Shown: positions 22,501-33,697, counted from the first letter of the stretch. The stretch: DNA of 64,000 nucleotides from Halicephalobus mephisto (GCA_009193035.1 SWDT01000061.1:372001-436000), one strand, 5' to 3'. Notes: generated from the letters alone by a model not told the origin. Made by a program: numbers and translations.

Positions 22501-23232
22501 ACAGGGTGGCTCGATTTTTTGAAAAGAATTGAATGTTGGACAAGTCGAATATTCGATATTTACGTGCTTTTTATAATTTATAAATTTAAAACCAAAGAAA
22601 TTTATTAAATTTGTTTTTAAATTTAGATTTTTTTGATGATTTTTGAATTTTATTTTTTTTTGATGATTTTTAAATTTCGATTTTTTTGATGATTTTTAAG
22701 TTTTATTTTTTTGATGATTTTTAATTTTATTTTTTTAGGTGAAAAAGAAGAAACTTCATTGACGGAAGCTGGTGATCGGTCGATGACTTCAACGTTGGTT
22801 GATTCTGGTACGATTTCGAATTTGAATGAAATGAATCATAATCATTTGCTTTCTCTTGTTAATGAAGTTATTGCTCAACCACCGACAGCTATTCCACAAT
22901 CAGTTATGGCCGATGTTAATCCGAGATTGTTGGAAGCGATGGATCTTCTTAATAAAGGAGTTTCGTGGACTCATCCTGCTATATTGTCTGTACTTCTTGA
23001 AATTCTTCGACAACAACAAGAACAACAAACAAGATTAAATATTTTAACACAGTTATCACAACAACATAATTGTAGTCCTGTTTCGAATTGTCCTGAAACG
23101 TCTCCACCACCAGGTTGTGAATCAGTTAATTCTGGTTTTAGTGAAAAAAGTACAGAAGAATTAATGAGATCCCTTACACCAGATGAATACTTGGCTGTAA
23201 ACGTTCTGACTGAATTGGCTGATTCTTGTTGA
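19502..23232 (+). CDS. Divergent TALE-class homeodomain transcription factor
   Basis: Exons 19502-19807, 19850-20264 and 22739-23232 give 404 residues. The homeodomain is at about residues 62-118. FEIWMEK...YPSRDEKEKLAEML has three extra residues between helices 1 and 2, as in TALE proteins (Iroquois, Meis, Mohawk). Helix 3 reads ITRLFANHRRR: Asn51 and Arg53 are kept, but the near-invariant Trp48 is Leu and residue 52 is His. Intron 1 cuts the homeodomain at the position common in homeobox genes (before ITRLF). A Lys/Arg block (KKKRKPRQKKRK, about 190-205) is a probable nuclear signal. The C-terminal half is acidic and Ser/Gln-rich, with helical LLSLVNEVI and EILRQQQEQQ segments. The start ATG is 3 bases after acceptor TTTCAG. 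Intron 2 is 2474 bases and contains repeats. I do not recognise the exact orthologue. Confidence 0.82.
21405..21725. repeat. Tandem repeat in homeobox gene intron 2
   Basis: About six copies of a roughly 50-55-base unit, TTTTTATGAAATCGATTAGT followed by TTTGAAAATGTTGCGAAATT, with decay toward the 3' side. ATCGAT occurs in the better-preserved copies. Confidence 0.7.
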
Positions 23233-24289
23233 TTATTATTTTTATAGCATTTTTAAATTACAATTAATCACATTTTAAACGGGTAATTTATTATTCCATT
23301 TTTTTAAAAAAGTAAAAAAAAACGGTCCATATTAATCCCCCCGGTATTTTTTATGAAAAATTTAAATAATCAGGTTTTAAATTTTGGATTTTTAACTCTT
23401 TAGAGTTGTTGAAATACGAGTATTTTTTAAAATGTTGAATAAAAAAAGAAAATCGGAATTAAGTGGAATTTTACAAAAAATGGAAAAAAATGGAAAAATT
23501 GAATAAAAAGTGAAAAATAAAATTAATGATGATTTTTAAATTTAAAAATAATTTTAATTTTTGAAAATTCTGATAAAAAGTCGGAATTTTAGGATTTTAA
23601 TTAAAAAATAAAAAATTGGAATTATGATTTTTAAAAATTTCAATTTTGAAGATTTTTGAATTAAAAAAATGAAATTATAATTTTTAAAAATTCAAATAAA
23701 AAATAGAAAATTAGAATTTTGAAGATTTTTAAAATTTAAAAAAATTAGAATTTTGGAGATTTTTAAAATTTTAAAAATTAGAATTTTAAAGATTTCTAAA
23801 ATTTAAAAAATTGAAATTATAATTTTAAAAAATTCAAATAAAAAATAGAAAATTAGAATTTTGAAAATTTCAATTTTAAAAATTAAAAAATTTTTTTAAA
23901 TTAGAATTTTGAAGATTTTAGAAATTAGAATTTTAATGATTTTGAAAATTTTTGAAATTAAGAAATCGAGATCAATCATAATTTAAAAGTTTTGAAAGCT
24001 GTCAAAGTTGAATTTTGACTGGTCCAACCCCTCTGGAGAAAATCAATAAAGCAATAAAAAATTCATTTAAGCTTTTTCTAGAGTTTCCTCGGACTTTGTT
24101 TAAGCTAATGATGAAAAAGAAATTTTTCTTTGGAAATTTCGAAATTATGCAAATTTTAAATTTGGAAAATAATTTTTTTGGAATTTTTTCAATGATGGTT
24201 TAACTAGATTTTAGGGCTTTCCGCACCACCGCCGGAGGCTCTATTGAGCTCATTTAGGCTTGAATGCTTTTGGAATTTTTTTCTGGCGT

Positions 24290-24840
24290 GAATTACAAAA
24301 ATAAATATTTCGAATTTTTGGATTTTCGAAATTAGTCGAATTTTCGAGCATTTGGTGAAAATTAAAAATTATCTAAAATCGTAAATTTTGAAAATCTGTA
24401 AAATTTTAGAAATTCATGTTGGGATAATTTCGTAATAATATTGATTTTAGATTTTTAAAAATAGTCGAATTTTTTAGGATTTGGTGAAAATAAAAAATTA
24501 CCTAAAATTGTGAATTTTGAAAATCTGTAAAATTTTAAAAATTCGTGTTGGGATAATTTCGTAATAATATTGATTTTGGATTTTTAAAAATAGTCGAATT
24601 TTTTAGGATTTGGTGAAAATTAAAAATTACCTAAAATTGTGAATTTTGAAGATTTGTAAAATTTTAGAAATTCGTGTTGGGATAATTTCGTAATAATATT
24701 GATTTTTATTATAATTTTTGAAATTAATCAAATTTTTGAGGATCTGGTGGAAATTAAAAATTACCTAAAATTATATTTTTAAGGTTCTAAAAAATTCGAA
24801 ATTCGTGTCGGGACCATTTCGTAATAATATTGATTTTTGA
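24290..24840. repeat. Four-copy tandem repeat, period about 128
   Basis: Units contain GTGTTGGGATAATTTCGTAA, TAATATTGATTTTGGA, a GTCGAATTTTTTAGGATTTG segment and ATTACCTAAAATTGTGAATT. Copies 1-3 are close to each other; the last diverges and carries GTGTCGGGACCATTTCG instead. Confidence 0.8.
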
Positions 24841-25684
24841 TAATTTTTTTCGAGATTTTTGGAATTTTCTGAAATTGTAGAAATTTTAAAAATCAAGAAA
24901 TTTCAAAATAAAATTAATTTTTAATTTTTTTGAATAATATTATTTTTAAAATTTTTGTTTTAAAAAAAATTAATTTTCAATTTTATAATTTCCAAAATTT
25001 TTCGAAATTTCTAAAATTAAAAATTCTAAACTTTTCTAAAAAATTTGTTTTTGAATTTTTTTCAAATTTCCGTTTTAAAACAATTTTATAAAAAATTCTA
25101 TTTTTAATTTTTCCAATAATATTATTTCTCAAGTTTCCGTTCTATAATAATTTCGCAAAAAAATAATTTTAATTTTTCTAAAAATAATTTTTTAATTTTT
25201 CAAATAATTTTATTTTCAAATTTTTGTAAAAAATTAACTTTTTAAATTTTCTAAAAATAATTTTTTAAATTTTCGTTTTGAAACAATTTTATAAAAATTA
25301 ATTTTTAAATTTTTCGAAAAAAATAATTTTTTAAATTTTCGTTTTAAAACAATTTTATAAAAAAAATAATTTTTTAATTTTTCAAATAATTTTATTTTCG
25401 AAACTTTCGTAAAAAATTAATTTTTTTAATTTTCTATAATTTTTTAAATTTTTATTTTAAAACAATTTTATAAAAAAAAATAATTTTTTGTTTACGTTAA
25501 CTTTGTTCTTAAAATTCCCGAATCGGGACTAGAGTTATTTTTATTTCTTATTGAAAATGTAATTTATCAAATAGAAATAAACAATATTTGGCCAGTTGTA
25601 ATCCCAATCCATGTTCGCTGGTCTCTCCCCGGACAGAAAAAATTTTTTCGCTATTGATTCGCACTCGGCCAAATTTTCCTCTTT

Positions 25685-25975
25685 GTCCGGTTTTGTTTTC
25701 AGTTTTCGAATCAGTTTTTCCTTTTTCGAATCAATTTTTTTTCGAATCAGTTTTTCCTTTTCGAATCAATTTTTCCTCTTTCGAATCAGTTTTTTCCTTT
25801 TTCGAATAAGTTTTTCCTTTTTCGAATAAGTTTTTTTTTCGAATCAGTTTTTCCTTTTTCGAATCAGTTTTTCCTTTTTCGAATAAGTTTTTCCTTTTTC
25901 GAATAAGTTTTTTTTTCGAATCATTTTTTTCTTCGAATCAATTTTTCCTTTTTCGAATCAATTTTTCCATTAAAT
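25685..25975. repeat. TTCGAATCAGTTTTTCCTTT minisatellite
   Basis: About thirteen copies of an 18-22-base unit alternating TTCGAATCAGTTTTTCC and TTCGAATAAGTTTTTCC. Phe/Ser-rich open frames across it (25588-25829) are repeat artefacts. Confidence 0.85.
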
Positions 25976-26289
25976 CGATCGATTACTCTTGATAAATACG
26001 GCCAATATGACGTTATGCCCTGAGGCAAAAAAGTTTATTTTTAAAATTAAATCGATTTTTTTACTTTTTAAATTTTTATTTTTTTTATCCAAAAATGAAG
26101 GCTTTTATATATTTCGAAAACGGCATGCTTTTGTTTGAAAAAAGGAAAAGTTGGCCGCGTCATTCTTTGCCACTTTTAAGTCTCAAATTTCCATCGTTTT
26201 CCCGTCTTCCTGGACAATCATATTTTATAAAAAGAAGAATATTCGTCACCAAATTTCGAGGATCTTAACGTGCATTTTTGGATTTTCTT

Positions 26290-26880
26290 ATTGAAACTAG
26301 AAATTCTAAAATTTTTTATAAAAAATATTTAAATTTCAAAAATTTTTTCAACATAGATTTTCGAAATTTTCCAGTTGAGACTAAAAATTGAATTTTTTAT
26401 TTCAAATATTTATAAAATATATTTAAATTTCTTCAACTTGAATTTTCAAAAATTTCCAATTAAGACTAAAAATTGAATTTTTTTATAAAAAGTAGAAATT
26501 CTTAAAAATTTTTCAACATAGATTTTCGAAATTTTCCAATTAAGACTAAAAAAGAAAATTTGTTATTTAAAATATTTGTTTATAAAAAATATTTAAATTT
26601 CGAAAAAATTTTTAAAATAAAAAAGAAAATTTGTTATTTAAAATATTTGTTTATAAAAAGTAGAAATTTCGAAAAAATTTTTCAACATAGATTTTCGAAA
26701 TTTTTGAAAACAAAAAACTGACATTTTTTATTTAAAAAAAATTTCGAAAAAGTTTTCAACATAGGTTTTCGAAATTTTTTATTTAAAAAAAAATTTCGAA
26801 AAAGTTTGTCAATTTGAATTTTCGAAATTTTTTAAAATAAAAAAATTTCGTTTATATTTGGAAATTTCGAAAATTGCCCG
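26290..26880. repeat. Degenerate repeat upstream of the Nudix gene
   Basis: Recurring TTTTTCAACATAGATTTTCG and AATTTCCAATTAAGACTAAA blocks, about five to six copies at 80-120-base spacing, increasingly decayed. Confidence 0.6.
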
Positions 26881-26999
26881 TCATATTCAAAAAACTTTTA
26901 AAATCTATGATTTTCTGTATTTTTGAATATCGTTATTCAGAAAACTCGCCGAACGTGATTCGTTTTTTAATTCATTGAATTTTTAATTTCTGAATTTAG

Positions 27000-29039
27000 A
27001 TGGACGAGAACGGGGGTCATGTCAAGTTCGACAGCCAGGAATCCAGGAGAGTGGCTGATATGCAGCTAGGAAGTAATTTTTAGACAATTTTTAAAATATT
27101 TAAAATAATTTTAAAAAAATAAAAAATACTAAAAGCAATTTTCTAAAATAAAAAAATAGACAAATTTAAAAATAGAAAATTATTTTAAATATTTTTTTAA
27201 AATTTTCTAAAATAAAAAAATTTAAAATTTCTTAAAAAAGTAGAAAAATTTAAAAATAAAAAATTCTTTAAAGAAATTTAAAATAATTTTTTAAAAAATA
27301 AAAAAATATTAAAAATTACTTTTTTATTTTGAAAATTAAATGATTTTCTTAGATATTTTTAAAAGTAGTTAAATTTTTGAAAATTTTTAAAATTGTTTTT
27401 GTAATTTTTTAAATTTTTTGTAATTTTTTAAATTTAGTTTTGTAATTTTTTAAATTTAGTTTTGTAATTTTTTAAATTTAGTTTTGTAATTTTTTAAATT
27501 TTTTGTAATTTTTTAAATTTTTTGTAATTTTTTAAATTTGGTTTTCAGAAGCGAAATGGGTGAGGATTTTGGACAACATAGCCTATATAGTCGCCGGAGT
27601 GATTCTGAGAGAAAACGAAGGAAAAACGGAAGTGTTGTTGATTCAAGAGGCGAAAAAGAAGGTTTACGGTAAATGGTACATCCCCGCAGGGCATGTGGAA
27701 GCGGGGGAAACGATCGAGGGGGCCGTGAAGCGAGAAGTCAAAGAAGAAACAGGATTTGATTGTTTTGTCGAAAATTTAGTTTCTTTGGAAGTCAGGGGAT
27801 CTGGATGGTACAGATTTTCGTTTTTTTGTTCCATCACCGGAGGCGAACTTAAAACAGCCCCTGACAAAGAATCTCTTTCTGCAGGATGGCATACTGTAGA
27901 AACGGTGAGAAACAAGGGAATCGAAATCAGGGCAAACGACTTCATAAAAGTCGTCGAAGAAGGCCTGAAGTACTTCAGATGGAAGACCTCCGTCGGACCG
28001 AAGATCTCCGAATACCCCCGGATTCTGAATCAGAATCTGAACGAAAACGGATTATTTACCGAATTTGTGATCGTCAAATTGAGCAACACTTCGGACAAAA
28101 CAGAAGTCCTCGTTCATCAGAGTATCCACGACCAGACGGAGCTGCTGTCGAGACAAGACGCTTTTCCTACTGTAGAATTCGGCTTTGAGTACTTCTACCC
28201 AGTCATGGTCTCCAAGTGTTACAAGGTAATCCATTAATTTCCTCATCAATGAGGAATTTTCTAACCATATTAGGATTACTGTAGAAAATTCTGAAATTTA
28301 TAGAAGATTCTGAAATTTTATAGAAGATTCTGAAATCTTGTAAAAGATTCTAGAATTTTATAGAAAATTCTGAAATTTTATAGAGGATTCTGAAATCTTG
28401 TAAAAGATTCTGAAATCATGTAGAGGATTCTGAAATTTTACAGAAGATTACGAAATTTTATAGAAGATTATGAAATCATGTAGAGGATTCTGAAATCTTG
28501 TAAAAGATTCTAGAATTTTATAGAAAATTCTAAAATTTATAGAAGATTATGAAATTTCATAGAGGATTCTGAAATCTTGTAAAGGATTCTGAAATTTTAT
28601 AGAAGATTCTGAAATCTTGTAAAAGATTCTAAAATTTTATAAAAGATTATGGAAATTTTAAAAATTTAATAATTTTAAGGTTTTTTAAATTTTAGAAATT
28701 TTATTTTTTATTTTTTAAAATATTTTCAAAATTTGTTTTTAAAAAATTAAAGAAAATATTTATTTTTAATTTTTATATTTGTAGCATATTTTGGAAGACG
28801 GAACGACGGCCCTGGACCCGCCCTCGGCCGTCGTGGCCATGACCTGCTTGCCGGCCCCGATAGAAGCCTTCAACCACGGCCTGAGGACACGGATCCTCTG
28901 TTATCACAAAAGAACCTTCACAAAGTCCCCCTTAGTAGATCCTAGGAGATATCACTGGATCGAGATCTCGGATCAGAAAGTCCTCGCTTCCCTGTGCCTC
29001 GCCCAGAACCAGTTTCAACCAAAACTCTTTCTATTGTAA
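27000..29039 (+). CDS. ndx-1: Nudix hydrolase (NUDT18/NDX-1-like)
   Basis: Exons 27000-27072, 27549-28225 and 28785-29039 give 334 residues in frame (junction reads QLGKAKWVR). The Nudix box is at about residues 72-94 (GHVEAGETIEGAVKREVKEE then TGF), matching GX5EX7REUXEEXGU with all catalytic Glu residues present. NUDT18-class enzymes hydrolyse oxidised nucleotides such as 8-oxo-guanine diphosphates; substrate here is inferred only from similarity. The second half (about 150-334) is a family-type extension. The ATG lies directly on an acceptor (GAATTTAG|ATG), so a spliced leader would supply the whole 5' UTR. The conserved Gly in AGET is encoded by GGG, showing that GGG reads as glycine in this genome. 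Intron 1 contains a 23-base TTTTGTAATTTTTTAAATTT array. Confidence 0.88.
28265..28665. repeat. GATTCTGAAATTTTATAGAA minisatellite in ndx-1 intron 2
   Basis: About twenty units of 17-21 bases, GATTCTGAAATCTTGTAAAA alternating with GATTCTGAAATTTTATAGAA. It fills most of the intron. Same broad GATTCTGGAA family as elsewhere. Confidence 0.85.
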
Positions 29040-29164
29040 TTACAGTAATTTGGAGAATTAATGAATTTGTTGAAGAAATCGTTTTTTCCGTTTTTTGAAA
29101 CATCAATTACAAAATGTTGTTAAATTTCTTTAGAAAAATAATCGTTATAATGTTAATAATTCGG

Positions 29165-29640
29165 CCGGTTCCATTTGTTCCGATGGTCGAGTGGGTAAAA
29201 CGTCCGACTCTCAATCATGTGTTTCGTAGTACGTGGGTTCAGATATTGTCCGCAGCGTTGGGGTTTTTAACTCTCACGTCACTGAGGTGATTTCAATTGG
29301 AGAGTACCTAGGGGGAGTTCACATCTATGGTGGTTTTGCTACAAATCGACATAGGGGGAATTCTGCACAACTGATTGTTGTATTCCTTCCCGGTCTATTA
29401 GATACAGTTTCCATGAAATTCTAGTTAGTTTATCGAGCAGTAACTTGGAGTTGTTTCTAGCTAGACGTAGATGATAATTATTCTCTATCTCCAATTCATT
29501 TACGAAAATCTAAATCAAAAACCGTCATCTCCAAACATCAGCTGAACTGTAAGCTACGTCGAGGGACGTAAAGTTGATTAACGAATATAAACACAGAAAC
29601 CGATCCAAGTCCCAGAATCTCCCACCACATTGACGTTGAA
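29165..29640 (+). mobile_element. Possible tRNA-derived SINE-like element
   Basis: A decayed tRNA-like head (29177-29256) is followed without a break by about 350-400 bases of balanced-composition sequence (CACTGAGGTGATTTCAATTG ... CTAGGGGGAGTTCACATC ...) that differs sharply from the AT-rich flanks and has no coding potential. A tRNA-like head with A and B boxes plus an unrelated body is the SINE layout. I see no clear target duplications or tail, so this is only a candidate. Confidence 0.25.
29177..29256 (+). pseudogene. Decayed class II tRNA related to the 29731 tRNA
   Basis: Aligns along its length to the tRNA at 29731-29811. D arm TGGTCGAGTGGGTAAAACG versus TGGCCGAGCGGTTAAGGCA; anticodon region GACTCTCAATC versus GACTCCCAATC; T arm GTGGGTTCAGAT versus GCGGGTTCGAAT. 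The acceptor ends (GTTCCGA and CCGCAGC) and the T stem no longer pair, so it is not expected to be functional. The anticodon position reads CTC. Confidence 0.6.
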
Positions 29641-29730
29641 ACTATTATTGCTGACAATATAAACCATCCCCATCACGTCCTGTTTGTCCCGATAACTACC
29701 CTATTCAGTGGAACGAGTGCGAAAAACTAC

Positions 29731-29811
29731 GCTGCAGACGGGATTCGAACCCGCGCACCACAATGGTATACGATTGGGAGTCGAATGCCTTAACCGCTCG
29801 GCCACTGCAGC
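29731..29811 (-). tRNA. Class II tRNA with anticodon CCC (nev-tRNA-Gly type)
   Basis: Read on the minus strand from 29811. Acceptor GCTGCAG pairs perfectly with CTGCAGC. D arm is GCC-GAGCGGTTAA-GGC. Anticodon stem TTCGA/TCGTA has one T-T mismatch, with loop CTCCCAA giving anticodon CCC. The variable arm is long (ACCA-TTG-TGGT stem-loop), and the T arm GCGGG-TTCGAAT-CCCGT is intact. A box TGGCCGAGCGG and B box GGTTCGAATCC fit the pol III consensus, and a TTTTT terminator follows the 3' end by 4 bases. No CCA is encoded and there is no intron; the discriminator base is G. True tRNA-Gly has a short variable loop. A long arm with a glycine anticodon is the hallmark of nematode nev-tRNAs, reported to be charged with leucine. 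The G discriminator is more serine-like, so the charging identity is open. Confidence 0.9.
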
Positions 29812-30126
29812 CATGGGCAGTGTTGGAGTTACTAATTTTATAATTCACTGTCTTTCGTCACTATTCTTTCGGTAAATTCACGGTATTTGTAGATTTTAAT
29901 TTCGGTGATTTTTACATAGAATAAAATAAAACAAACTATGGACATAATTTCTCTTTTTATAAAGATATTATTCAAGAAATTCCGATTAAAAATGATGTCT
30001 AGAAGCTTCTGTAATATCTTCGTTAAGGTAAAAACAAGAAGAATATCATTAATCTTTACTCAAAAATGAGGTACAGACGATAATTATATATTACAACCAG
30101 AAAAGACAAACGAGAATCTCACTTAT

Positions 30127-30429
30127 GTTCTACAGTATCCTATGGTCCTTGATATTTAGGCTATCTTTTCGGGTCCTCTCTAGTATAGTTTCTGTCTTAA
30201 CATCTACATAACAAGTTTTGACACATAAGAACTGAGGACCTCACTCACAGCCTGAATATCAAGGACCATAGCATACTGTAGGACATCTTTTCAGGTCCTT
30301 TTTTCTAGTGTAATTTTTATCCTAACACTAATCTTTACTCAACCGAGGTGCAGATAATCTTACACTCACATAAGAACTGAGAACCCCACTCATGCCCTAC
30401 AGTATCCTATGGTCCTTGATATTCAGGCT
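30127..30429. repeat. 36-base element in direct and inverted copies
   Basis: CTACAGTATCCTATGGTCCT then TGATATTCAGGCT occurs at 30127-30162 (+), inverted at 30249-30284 and again at 30394-30429 (+). Neighbouring words (CATAAGAACTGAGGACC, AATCTTTACTCA) also recur. The first inverted pair could form a long hairpin. A MITE-like remnant is possible. Confidence 0.7.
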
Positions 30430-30989
30430 ATTTTTTCAGGTTTTTTTTTATAATAAAGTTTCTATTCCAACAATTTTCATATTTTTAAAATTAAAAAATA
30501 CAGATAATTTTTTTTCAAAATATTAGATTTAATCTGTATCAATTTCATTTTTATCTTTTATTTAAAAAAATTAAGAAATTTAAATAATGAATTAGTTTCT
30601 TAAATCAGTAAAATTTTCATAGAAAATATTTTTTAAATTTTTATTTTTTTTGAAAAAAACAAAATTCGAATTTATAAAAATTTTTAAAATTAATAAAAAA
30701 TTTCTATAATATTTTTATTTTTCTAAAACCTCAAAATGTTATTTTTCTTCGAAAACATAAAAATTAATCTAGATTCAGATTCCGGTCTTATCTTTCGAAA
30801 AAAAAAATTTTACTTTTTCTAGTACCGGTCCCGAGCCCCTGTCCCCCGTTTTTGGAACATGATTTTTCATTTTAAAACTTCGTTTTAGTCATCAAAAAAG
30901 TATGATTTTAAAGTTTTGAAAAAATTGATAACTTTAAAATGAAAAAAAGGAAAAATCAGAAATTTTATGTTTTACGTAATTTCCAAGGT

Positions 30990-31455
30990 GTCTGCTGCGT
31001 TTTATCAAAATTAAAGGTCAAAGTCTAAAATCAGAGTTCGAATTTTTCGTGTTAAGATGCGACTTAAAAAATTACAGATGTTTTTTAATAAAAAAGTCCA
31101 AATTTCGATCTTGAATTTTGAGTTTCAAATTTCATAAAATGACCACTATGTTGTGTTTTATCAAAATTAAAGGTCAAAGTCTAAAATCAGAGTTCGGATT
31201 TTTCGTGTTAAGATGCAAATTATAACAGAAGAAATTACAGATGTTTCTTAATAAAAAAGCCTAAATTTTGATCTTGAATCCTGAGTTTTAAATTTCGTAA
31301 AATGACCACTATGTTGTATTTTATCAAAATTAAAGGTCAAAATCTAAAATCAGAATTCGGATTTTTCGTGTTAAGATGCAAATTATAACAGAAAAAATTA
31401 CAGATGTTTCTTAATAAAAAAAAGTCCGGATTTTGATCTTGAATTTTGAGTTTCA
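30990..31455. repeat. Three-copy tandem repeat, period about 160
   Basis: Units begin GTTTTATCAAAATTAAAGGT near 30999, 31156 and 31318. Each carries CAAAGTCTAAAATCAGAGTT, TTTTTCGTGTTAAGATGC and ATTTTGATCTTGAAT. Copies 2 and 3 are very similar. The array ends about 130 bases before the next gene's start. Confidence 0.85.
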
Positions 31456-31584
31456 ACTTTGATGATATGCAGCACTGATAGGAGTGTTCGGGACGTGTTA
31501 TCGCTCATCGATTTTTGTCTTTTTCGGTTTTTTCTGGAAGAATTGGCCAAGCCCGTTTTTCTTCAATTATTTTATTTCAGAAAA

Positions 31585-33478
31585 ATGACAGAACCTATTT
31601 CTCCAAGAATTCCAGAATCCAGAATCCATGTAGTTTCTGCCAGGACTTCAGCGAACCCCTATGCTGCTTTGAATATTTTTTGTTTCCGGGTCAAGACCCG
31701 AGAACATGCTCAATTTGTTGGAATAATGAGTTTTGCACTTTTTATTTGTCTTACTGTAGCTTCATTTATGATGTTCGGAGCCATGGCTATTTTCTACATC
31801 GTCGCCGGAATCGTCATCTACGCCTTTCTTTCAGAATCCCTCTTCCGACAACCGAAGCCATGTTCGGTTTTTATTTATCTTATTTTTGAGGTCAATTTTA
31901 AAAAAAATAAAAAATTCCAAAATTTAAAAAAAAATAAAATTTAAAAAAAAATTTAAAATTTCGAAATTAAAAAATTCCAAAATTAAAAAAAAAATTAAAT
32001 TTAAAAAAAAATTAAAAATTTTAAAAATAAAAAATTTCGAAATTAAAAAAAATAAGATTTTAGAATTTTCTGAAAATTTTTTAGAATCTTCCAAAATTAA
32101 GATCTGGAACTTGAGTTATTCCGAAAATTCATTTTAAAAATGTTATAAAAAATTTGTTTTAATTTTTACAGTAACATAAATTTTATGACTTCAGGTTCTC
32201 CAAGTAGGGTTCTACATTGCTTTGATTATCCTCTGCTTTACGGAGTTAGTGTTTTCTGATTGGAGTACCGATAATGATGCAGGAACACTCGATAATTCTT
32301 CATACGATAGTTCAACATTGTCATCGACGACTTCATCGACGGCTTCATCGACGACTTCATCGACGATTACATCGACGGCTTCATCAACGACTTCAGAGAT
32401 GACTACATCACATATTGGAGGATATTTTTTCTTCGAAATTTTAGGAGAAAAATTAACAACGACGACGACGACTGTTTCGCCTTCTTCGGATTCTGATGAC
32501 AAAACCATTTCGGCTCTTTATTTAGTGTTCTTGATCATCGTTTCAGTCGTTGTGTTGATCATCAAAATTTATTTCCTCCGGGTGTTCACCAGATATTACA
32601 AGTTCCTCTGTTATCAGGAAAGACATGCCAGCGATCTTCGGGCCGAATACATCAACGGACGGTTAGTTTTTAAATTATATTTTTATAAAATTCAAAAATT
32701 TATATTTTTACAAAGTTATTTTTAATCAAATTTCTAGGAACTTCCAAAATTTGAAATTTCACATAATTCTGAAAATTTATAATTTTGGAAATTTTCATTA
32801 AATCCAAGAAGAATTCAAAAGTCTATGTGAAATTCTGGAAAATTTTGCAAAATTTCATAAGATTTTACAAAATTTCGTAAGATTCTAAAAATTTGTATGA
32901 AATTCTGGAAGATTTTATGAAATTTTATAAGATACTGTAAAATTTCGTAAGATTCTGAAAGATTTTATGAAATTTCGTAAGATTTTACAAAACTTTATAA
33001 AATTCTGTGAAGTTTTATGATTTCAGAAGTTCCCACAAGATTTTGGAAGATTCTAGAATCTTTACTTTAGATTTTGGAAGATTTCAGAAACTTCTAAAAA
33101 ATCCAGAAATTACCATAATATTCAGGATTCTGGAATATTCTAAGAAGTCTCAACAAGATTCAGAATTTTTTCAGTTTCTAAAAATTCTAAATTTTAATTG
33201 TTAAAAATTTCAGCGGAGTTCAATTTGGTTTCACAGTAGATCCAGAATTCGATAATCCGATCGTCAATGATCCAAGTTATGGATATGGAATTTTCTGTAA
33301 GTTTATTTTTTAAAATTAATCAAAAACAAAAAATTTAGCAACTACACGATTGCCCGAACTTCCGACTTATCACGAAGCCATGTCGACCACGAAGCCTTCA
33401 GTCCCGACCCCAGGACAGTCCTTCAGCAGCAACAACCCAGAAGATCCTCCACAAACTTCTTCGAGTTATCGAAATTAA
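31585..33478 (+). CDS. Four-TM membrane protein with Ser/Thr-rich loop
   Basis: Exons 31585-31890, 32195-32661, 33214-33296 and 33339-33478 give 331 residues. Hydrophobic segments lie at about 43-62, 63-82, 95-122 and 207-230. Between TM3 and TM4 is an 85-residue loop dominated by Ser/Thr (STLSSTTSSTASSTTSST), probably lumenal or extracellular and O-glycosylated. The cytosolic C-tail is Pro-rich (RLPELPTYHEA and following), with LPxY-like and PTY motifs of the kind seen in ubiquitin-ligase or sorting signals. The layout recalls LAPTM-like tetraspan lysosomal proteins, but I cannot assign a family. The ATG is 4 bases after acceptor TTTATTTCAG, a likely spliced-leader site. The loop is encoded by 12-base TCATCGACGACT-like units, so its length may vary between strains. 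Convergent with snx-3. Confidence 0.75.
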
Positions 33479-33697
33479 AATCAAATGTAAAATAATCCGA
33501 AAAATTCAAATTTTTAAAAAGTTGAAAAATAAAAATTTTAAACTTGGAATTATTCTAATTTATTAAATAATAATTGCAGAATTTCACTAATAGTTATATA
33601 TCAAAAAATCTGACGAAAATATAACAGGAAACTCGTAGGTACACGACATCAGAGACGAAACGCCGGGTGATGGCCACAATAAATTACATTTCTGGGT

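Larger units (their letters stand above)
23233..26999. other. Long gene-free AT-rich region
   Basis: No credible gene. 23450-23960 is a low-complexity AAAATTAGAATTTTGAAGAT series. 24400-24840 and 25690-25970 are the distinct arrays listed separately. 25080-25500 repeats CAATTTTATAAAAAATTAAT at a period of about 60. 26120-26270 is slightly less AT-rich. The AG at 26998-26999 is the leader or splice acceptor for the Nudix gene. Confidence 0.6.
29812..31584. other. Intergenic region with repeats
   Basis: No gene seen. Holds the related blocks at 30127-30429 and the three-copy array at 30990-31455 (listed separately). 30470-30960 is plain AT-rich sequence with one less AT-rich patch at 30820-30860 (AGTACCGGTCCCGAGCCCCT). 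A TTTATTTCAG acceptor ends at 31580, just before the next gene. Confidence 0.55.

Noticed and set aside
25588..25829. Ser/Phe-rich frames
   Set aside because: Artefacts of the TTCGAATCAGTTTTTCC minisatellite.
29233..29424. 63-codon frame beside the decayed tRNA
   Set aside because: Overlaps the tRNA-like segment and has no motif; probably non-coding element body.
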